10,306 nt of DNA. Origin: Prevotellaceae bacterium. Its GTDB lineage: Bacteria; Bacteroidota; Bacteroidia; Bacteroidales; UBA932. Of the stretch, positions 6,612 to 10,306 are shown in pieces (positions within the stretch are counted from its first letter, which is position 1; every line of letters starts with the position of its first letter). The notes beneath the pieces were generated by a model. That model made no database searches and had not been told where the DNA came from. It saw only the letters and a list, made by a program, of their open reading frames with translations. Location of the stretch: positions 1 to 10,306 of the forward strand of contig JAIRXY010000142.1 of the NCBI GenBank assembly GCA_031268055.1, given 5' to 3'. The position numbers and the translations under genes were made by a program.

Positions 6612-7709
6612 TTAGTTAATAATTTGTAAGGATGCTTGTAGCGCTCCTTTTTCGGCCAATGCGAACTCCATCTTCAAGACCGCTATAATTTCCTTCACGC
6701 TGCTGATTTTTTGCGCCAAGTGTGCATTTATTCCTGCAAAGGCGTACCCTTTTTTCATATTTCCTTTGGCTGCGCTGAAAAGCGCCTTCATTATGCAGTA
6801 GGGGCTTTTGGTGTAGTCACAGGTTTTTATGCAGTGTATGGGGCAATTTTTGGGGATTTCCAATCCGAGCGCAACCCGCCTGAGAAACTCACTTTTAATA
6901 GCGCGTCCGGGCAGCCCCACCGGGCTGTTGATAATCTGAAGGTCGTCCTCCTGCGCGGTGAGGTAAACCTGCTTGAAGGCGTCCGAGGCGTCGCACTCGC
7001 TGGTGGTGACAAAGATGGTGCCCATCTGCACCGCCGCGGCGCCCATTTTGATGAAGCGATATATGTCGCCTCCCGAAGATATTCCCCCCGCTGCTATAAC
7101 CGGTATTGTTTTCACTTCTTTGTATAAGGCTACGGTTTTGATAACTTCAGGCACTATTTTTTCCAAAGAGTACAGCTTGTCGTCAATTTGCTCCTTTTTG
7201 AAGCCTAAATGCCCTCCGGCTTTTGGCCCCTCTACAACAATAGCGTCCGGCAGGTACCCGTAGCTGTTGTGCCACTTATCGCAGATAATCTTTGCCGCGC
7301 GCGCCGACGAAACGATGGGTACCAGCTTCGTCTTGCTATCGGGAGTTTGAAATGAGGGCAAGTCCAGCGGAAGCCCAGCCCCGGAAAAGATTACATCTAC
7401 TCCTTCGGCTATTGCCGTATGCGCCATATCTGCAAAGTTGGAGAGCGCAACCATTATGTTTACGCCTACTATTCCCTTTGTTTTTTCTCTGGCTAAGCGC
7501 AATTCTTCTTTCAGCCCCCAGATGCAGTTTTCAAGAAAGCCCCCATGCCCCTTATGGATAAGCCCCAATCCTGCGCACGATATTACCCCTATTCCGCCCT
7601 CGTTTGCAACGGCTGATGCCAGCCCCGAAAGAGATATTCCAACGCCCATACCTCCTTGAATAATAGGCAGCTTAATTTCGCTATCACCTATAAAAAACGA
7701 CTCCATCAT
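6612..7709 (-). CDS. Nitronate monooxygenase-like FMN-dependent flavoprotein
   Basis: A 365-residue TIM-barrel flavoprotein of the nitronate monooxygenase / 2-nitropropane dioxygenase family (which also contains FabK-like enoyl-ACP reductases). Family marks: IKLPIIQGGMGVGISLSGLA (12-31) around FMN, the phosphate-binding AAGGISSGGD (206-215) and MGAAAVQMGT (222-231), and VEGPKAGGHLGF (159-170), whose H167 matches the catalytic histidine of nitronate monooxygenases. The C-terminal region carries a four-cysteine cluster, C289, C293, C297 and C305 (C-x3-C-x3-C-x7-C), which may bind metal or an iron-sulfur group. The frame stays open to an ATG at 7847, but the extra 46 residues do not resemble the family and homology begins at MESFFIG, so I place the start at 7709 (or 7706). 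It is the first gene of the minus-strand unit. The physiological substrate is unknown; detoxification of nitronates is the usual annotation. Confidence 0.85.
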   Translation of the reverse strand: MMESFFIGDSEIKLPIIQGGMGVGISLSGLASAVANEGGIGVISCAGLGLIHKGHGGFLENCIWGLKEELRLAREKTKGIVGVNIMVALSNFADMAHTAIAEGVDVIFSGAGLPLDLPSFQTPDSKTKLVPIVSSARAAKIICDKWHNSYGYLPDAIVVEGPKAGGHLGFKKEQIDDKLYSLEKIVPEVIKTVALYKEVKTIPVIAAGGISSGGDIYRFIKMGAAAVQMGTIFVTTSECDASDAFKQVYLTAQEDDLQIINSPVGLPGRAIKSEFLRRVALGLEIPKNCPIHCIKTCDYTKSPYCIMKALFSAAKGNMKKGYAFAGINAHLAQKISSVKEIIAVLKMEFALAEKGALQASLQIIN

Positions 7710-7887
7710 ACTTTGCAAAAATGCGTCACGATGAATTGTGATGCACACCTTTCGTGACCTGTTAGTACCTATTGTAAACAAGAAAGTTGATTTTGATGTC
7801 GATTTTGACGTTGGAAAGACCTGCCAAGCAAGGGCAGAGCAAAGCATTGCTAAAAAGGATACAATACAAACTTGACTGTTCAGGCCA

Positions 7888-7921
7888 CAAAGGTATAAAA
7901 AAAATTAACATCTCATCCAAA
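7888..7921 (-). promoter_or_regulatory. Predicted promoter for the nitronate monooxygenase-helicase-RRM unit
   Basis: On the minus strand, TTTG (7921-7918) and TACCTTTG (7895-7888) are separated by 22 bases, in the range reported for Bacteroidetes promoters. Transcription would start near 7880, leaving a long leader of about 170 bases before the start at 7709. That leader includes an imperfect 12-bp direct repeat (GATTTTGATGTC / GATTTTGACGTT on the plus strand, about 7790-7813). No known riboswitch was recognised in it. Confidence 0.45.
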
Positions 7922-7954
7922 AACAAATTATTTTGAGATTTTTTGGCTAATTTT

Positions 7955-7986
7955 TTTGCCCTGATTTATTTTTCCTACTATCTTTA
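7955..7986 (+). promoter_or_regulatory. Possible promoter for the DUF1016 nuclease gene
   Basis: TTTG at 7955-7958 and TATCTTTA at 7979-7986 (consensus TAnnTTTG with the last base changed) are 20 bases apart. The start codon at 8110 lies about 120 bases downstream. The rest of the 7848-8109 gap holds AT-rich sequence and the divergent promoter of the nitronate monooxygenase gene; no gene was recognised there. Confidence 0.35.
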
Positions 7987-8109
7987 CCCCCTGTTTTACG
8001 CGTCTTGCCACGATAGCACGCCATAAGATTCAATACCGTAAATGTGCAGGAGGGGCAGAAGTAATCCGGTTGTCGCACAAAAAAGAAACTATTAGAAGTA
8101 AGCATCCAC

Positions 8110-8304
8110 ATGAATAAGCAAAATAGCAACATACGGCAGAAAGATTTTAATGATTTTATCCGTGCAGTAGGCTCGGAAATAGAGCAGGCACAGGTAAAGC
8201 TCATTTCTGCAGCCAACGTGCAGATGCTGCTGCACTACTGGAAAATCGGGCATTTTATTTTGTTCAACCAAAATAAATTAGGCTGGGGAGGTAAAAGTGA
8301 TTGA
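8110..8304 (+). pseudogene. DUF1016 (YhcG-type) nuclease, N-terminal fragment before a frameshift
   Basis: This 64-codon frame encodes the beginning of a DUF1016 N-terminal domain: NIRQKDFNDFIRAVGSEIEQ, then AQVKLISAANVQMLLHYWKI and GHFIL. The YW.IG motif is the usual hallmark of this domain and is normally followed at once by a stretch ending in FSRRNL.YM.QF. Here that continuation (KYPEKKGYSPRNLKYMCQF) lies in the +1 frame from 8297, so a base appears to have been gained in the AAAA run at 8293-8296. Removing one A gives GGK-VIEQIAKALRDK with no break. The TGA at 8302-8304 overlaps the GTG at 8297, so translational restart at that GTG could in principle still produce the second part. The fragment alone is unlikely to be active. 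Confidence 0.75.
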
Positions 8305-9607
8305 GCAGATAGCAAAAGCTCTCAGAGATAAATACCCCGAAAAAAAAGGCTACTCTCCCAGAAACCTAAAATATATGTGCCAGTTTGCCAAGCAGTATCC
8401 TTTAAATATTATAAGCCAGCTTGCTGTTACCGACAAGGATTTGGAAATGCCCACTGCTGCAAAAATTTTATTGGTAGTAAAGGCTTTGAATAGCGCAGAA
8501 GTTGAGCAAGAGCTTCCTGACAATATTCAAATCGCTGATACAAACGACAATACATTTGGGCAACAAGCTGTTGCCCAAATACAATCATCTGATTCAGAGA
8601 TCAATACATTTGGGCAACAGCTTGTTGCCCAAATACAATTACCTGATTCAGAGAGAAATACATTTGGGCAACAAGCTGTTGCCCAAATACAATTACCTGA
8701 TTCAGAGAGTAATACATTTGCACAACAAGCTGCCGTACAAATACAATCGCCTGATTCAGAGAATAATACATTTGCACAACAAGCTGTTGCCCGAATACAA
8801 GACATTCCATTAGTCTTGGCTGAAATCACGCAACTTCCTATTACACAAGTTGAAGCGATATTTGCAAGTTCGTCGGTTGCAAAAATTAACTGGGCATCCC
8901 ATGTTGTACTAATGAACAGCAAGCTGCCGTTAGGAGTTCGGTACTGGTACATAAAGCAAGCGCTCGAATTTGGGTGGAGCCGCAACATTCTTAGCTTGCA
9001 GATTGATAGCGGTTTATTTCAGCGGCAAGTTAGGAAGAGAAAGGTAAATAACTTTACGGCTACCCTTCCGAAGCCGCAAAGCGATTTGGCCAGCTACCTG
9101 CTGAAAGACCCTTATATTTTTGACCTCGCAGGGGTTAAAGAGCATGCAGATGAGCGAGACATTGAAGTACAGCTGGTAAGCCACGTAACCAAGTATCTTT
9201 TAGAAATGGGAACAGGTTTTGCATTTGTTGCCCGCCAAAAACACTTTCAGATTGGAGATAAGGATTTTTACGCCGACTTGATTCTCTACAACATCAACCT
9301 TCATGCCTATGTTGTTGTAGAGCTAAAGGCGACCTCTTTCAAGCCGGAGTATGCAGGGCAGCTGAACTTTTACATCAATGTCGTAAATGATAAGCTGAAA
9401 GGCGAGCACGACAACAGGACTATCGGGCTGCTGCTTTGCCGCGGGAAAGATGAAATTATGGCTCAATACGCGCTGGAGGGATATAATCAACCCATTGGCG
9501 TGAGCGATTACCAGCTAAGCAAAGCCATTCCCGAAGAATTGAAATCAACTTTGCCATCCATCGAGGAAGTAGAGCAGGAGTTAGCTCAACTTTTGGAACG
9601 AAATTAA
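8297..9607 (+). CDS. DUF1016/YhcG PDDEXK nuclease domain protein, frameshifted from its N-terminus, with internal tandem repeats
   Basis: The main part of a PDDEXK nuclease-like protein of the DUF1016 (YhcG) family, 436 residues from the GTG at 8297. It begins inside the N-terminal DUF1016 helical domain (GYSPRNLKYMCQFAKQYP, 18-35), continues with a repeat-bearing linker (about 85-171), resumes the helical domain (INWASHVVLMNSKLP, LGVRYWYIKQALEFGWSRN), and ends in the nuclease fold. Catalytic candidates are D327 in YADLILYN and E342/K344 in VVVELKA, the D...ExK pattern, followed by GQLNFYINVV. The linker has four full 18-residue repeats of the type NTFGQQAVAQIQLPDSE plus a partial fifth, an insertion not usual for the family. 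YhcG-type proteins are found scattered in accessory regions, sometimes near restriction systems, but no partner gene is seen here. The role is unproven; DNA cleavage or processing is inferred from the fold. The nuclease part looks intact. Confidence 0.85.
   Translation: MIEQIAKALRDKYPEKKGYSPRNLKYMCQFAKQYPLNIISQLAVTDKDLEMPTAAKILLVVKALNSAEVEQELPDNIQIADTNDNTFGQQAVAQIQSSDSEINTFGQQLVAQIQLPDSERNTFGQQAVAQIQLPDSESNTFAQQAAVQIQSPDSENNTFAQQAVARIQDIPLVLAEITQLPITQVEAIFASSSVAKINWASHVVLMNSKLPLGVRYWYIKQALEFGWSRNILSLQIDSGLFQRQVRKRKVNNFTATLPKPQSDLASYLLKDPYIFDLAGVKEHADERDIEVQLVSHVTKYLLEMGTGFAFVARQKHFQIGDKDFYADLILYNINLHAYVVVELKATSFKPEYAGQLNFYINVVNDKLKGEHDNRTIGLLLCRGKDEIMAQYALEGYNQPIGVSDYQLSKAIPEELKSTLPSIEEVEQELAQLLERN
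8549..8803 (+). repeat. 54-bp in-frame tandem repeat with internal hairpins
   Basis: Four full 54-bp units (8549-8602, 8603-8656, 8657-8710, 8711-8764) and a partial fifth (8765 to about 8803) encode 18-residue repeats. Units 1-3 each contain a perfect inverted repeat with 12-bp arms ATTTGGGCAACA / TGTTGCCCAAAT and a three-base loop (AGC, GCT, AGC) at 8554-8580, 8608-8634 and 8662-8688. Units 4 and 5 have the same layout with several mismatches in the stem (for example TTTGCACAACA in place of TTTGGGCAACA). Unit length is a multiple of three and no stop is introduced, so copy-number change would keep the frame. Confidence 0.95.
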
Positions 9608-9618
9608 AAGCCATGTAG

Positions 9619-9630
9619 GGCGCCGGCGCC
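9619..9630. repeat. 12-bp GC palindrome after the nuclease gene
   Basis: GGCGCCGGCGCC is a perfect palindrome 12 bases after the DUF1016 stop. A third copy of GGCGCC occurs at 9653-9658 within the next hairpin, so the two can pair alternatively. It may be part of a dispersed extragenic repeat or a 3' structure of the nuclease mRNA. Confidence 0.5.
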
Positions 9631-9647
9631 ACAAGCGTCAAATTAGG

Positions 9648-9671
9648 CCAAAGGCGCCGTAGCGCTTTTGG
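9648..9671 (+). terminator. Hairpin after the nuclease gene, possible weak terminator
   Basis: CCAAAGGCGC (9648-9657) and GCGCTTTTGG (9662-9671) form a ten-pair stem with one G-U pair and the loop CGTA. There is no long T-run directly after it, only the four T inside the stem, so termination would be weak; a role as a 3' end stabiliser is equally possible. The remaining intergenic sequence to 9928 is AT-rich, with a small 7-bp hairpin at 9847-9864 (ATCCCCA / TGGGGAT); I see no gene in it. Confidence 0.4.
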
Positions 9672-9928
9672 TAGAGATGCGTTAGCTCGTAGAAAACCGG
9701 TTGATTTTTTTATGAATTAATGCGCTAATGGACATTTTTGGGGATAAAATTCAACCCTCGAATGGTCTTTGTAAGTATTTTCTGATAAATCCAAGCATAT
9801 TTTGGTGAATGTAATTCGCTATAAATTAGAAATTTAATATGCTGCTATCCCCACACTTGGGGATGCTATGTGCTCTCTATTACCCTATTTCTGCAAGAAA
9901 AAAACGAAGCAGCTACCAAAATTGGCTA

Positions 9929-9960
9929 TTGACAACTTCATGAGCGGTTGTGTACCTTTG
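9929..9960 (+). promoter_or_regulatory. Promoter for the TonB-dependent receptor
   Basis: TTG at 9929-9931 (within TTGACA) and TACCTTTG at 9953-9960, spaced by 21 bases, match the Bacteroidetes promoter consensus exactly at the minus-7 element. The start codon at 9990 is about 25 bases past the predicted transcription start. No Fur-like or other operator was recognised. Confidence 0.6.
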
Positions 9961-9989
9961 TAGCCAAAAATTGCTACGGTACAACTTTT

Positions 9990-10306
9990 ATGAAAAAAAA
10001 TATTTCACTCAACATAGCCCTGCTTTTACTTTGCTTGCCGCACGCCACCTTTGCACAGGTAGCCTCGCCCGATACCGATACAGCTTATACGCTCAGCGAA
10101 GTTACGGTCATTGCCTCCAAGGAGCACGCAGCAGTCGGCAGCTTGCCGGTGGCGGCAACTTCGCTCACGGCAGCACAGATAGAGCGTAGCGGCATCACCT
10201 CTCCCAACGAGCTGTCGGCCATTGTGCCCAACTTTTTTATGCCCGACTACGGCAGCAAAATTACATCGGCCATCTACATTCGCGGCGTTGGGTCACGCAT
10301 GAACGA
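9990..10306 (+). CDS. TonB-dependent outer-membrane receptor, N-terminal part (3' truncated by window)
   Basis: The frame from the ATG at 9990 runs open to the window end (105 codons visible). It begins with a signal peptide: basic MKKN, a hydrophobic core SLNIALLLLCLPHATFA and a probable cleavage after A-F-A before QVASPD. Next comes the TonB-box-like strand TLSEVTVIASKE, then the start of the plug domain: VAATSLTAAQIERSGITSPN, ELSAIVPNFFMPDYG, and SAIYIRGVGSRMN. These are standard features of TonB-dependent receptors, which import siderophore-iron, cobalamin or glycans across the outer membrane. There is no carboxypeptidase-like N-terminal domain, so it is not a SusC-type protein with that extension. 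The ligand cannot be inferred. The beta barrel lies beyond the window. Confidence 0.9.
   Translation, partial: MKKNISLNIALLLLCLPHATFAQVASPDTDTAYTLSEVTVIASKEHAAVGSLPVAATSLTAAQIERSGITSPNELSAIVPNFFMPDYGSKITSAIYIRGVGSRMN

Noticed and set aside
7710..7847. Extended start of the nitronate monooxygenase at 7847
   Set aside because: The additional 46 residues show no family resemblance and no convincing signal peptide; the family N-terminus begins at the ATG pair at 7709/7706.
7947..8216. Minus-strand frame of 89 residues with cysteines and a basic tail
   Set aside because: It overlaps the start of the DUF1016 gene and its promoter, has no recognisable domain, and its basic tail comes from A/T-rich sequence.
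8549..8803. Possible CRISPR array
   Set aside because: The units are contiguous 54-bp tandem copies without variable spacers, are in frame with the nuclease gene, and have no cas genes nearby.
8502..8813. Long alternative-frame and antisense reading frames across the repeats
   Set aside because: The unit is a multiple of three and lacks stops in several frames, so open frames there are a by-product of the repeat; only the DUF1016 frame continues with recognisable domains on both sides.
9728..9808. Short 26-codon frame in the intergenic region before the TonB receptor
   Set aside because: Too short, no ribosome binding site, no recognisable motif, and AT-rich surroundings.
9950..10189. Alternative plus-strand frame over the TonB receptor start
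   Set aside because: The overlapping frame from 9990 has a signal peptide and plug-domain motifs, and this one would begin within the promoter element.

Overview
The window looks like a chromosomal segment of a Bacteroidetes (probably Bacteroidales-like) bacterium. The support is indirect: TAnnTTTG-type minus-7 promoter elements with an upstream TTTG/TTG, mostly weak or absent Shine-Dalgarno sequences, and gene types common in that phylum (ROK sugar kinase, YitT protein, RhlE-like DEAD-box helicase with a small RRM protein, TonB-dependent receptor). No rRNA, tRNA, CRISPR array or intact mobile element was seen.

Layout. (1) Positions 1-2093 are the decayed end of a prophage: the C-terminus of a KilAC-type antirepressor, a terminase small subunit with an in-frame amber codon, and a terminase large subunit with a frameshift in a run of seven G. 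No portal or head genes follow; a factor-independent terminator closes the block. (2) Positions 2243-4872 are a plus-strand unit: a well-formed promoter, a 14-bp perfect palindrome in the leader, a ROK-family glucokinase-like gene, a small two-helix membrane protein of unknown function, and a YitT/DUF2179 membrane protein. A strong bidirectional hairpin at 4906-4938 separates it from the convergent operon. (3) Positions 7921-4962 are a minus-strand unit: nitronate monooxygenase-like flavoprotein, DEAD-box RNA helicase, and glycine-rich RRM protein, with short gaps, so the last two are probably co-expressed as an RNA-remodelling pair. (4) Positions 7955-9607 hold a DUF1016/YhcG-type PDDEXK nuclease gene, split by a +1 frameshift in its N-terminal domain and carrying an in-frame 54-bp tandem repeat whose units contain perfect hairpins. 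(5) Positions 9608-9989 are a structured intergenic region ending in a clear promoter for a TonB-dependent receptor that runs off the window.

The most unusual signal is the hairpin-containing tandem repeat inside the DUF1016 nuclease gene, together with the split reading frame just upstream of it. The prophage remnant is notable for two separate gene-breaking lesions and for a terminase Walker A motif without the usual lysine.
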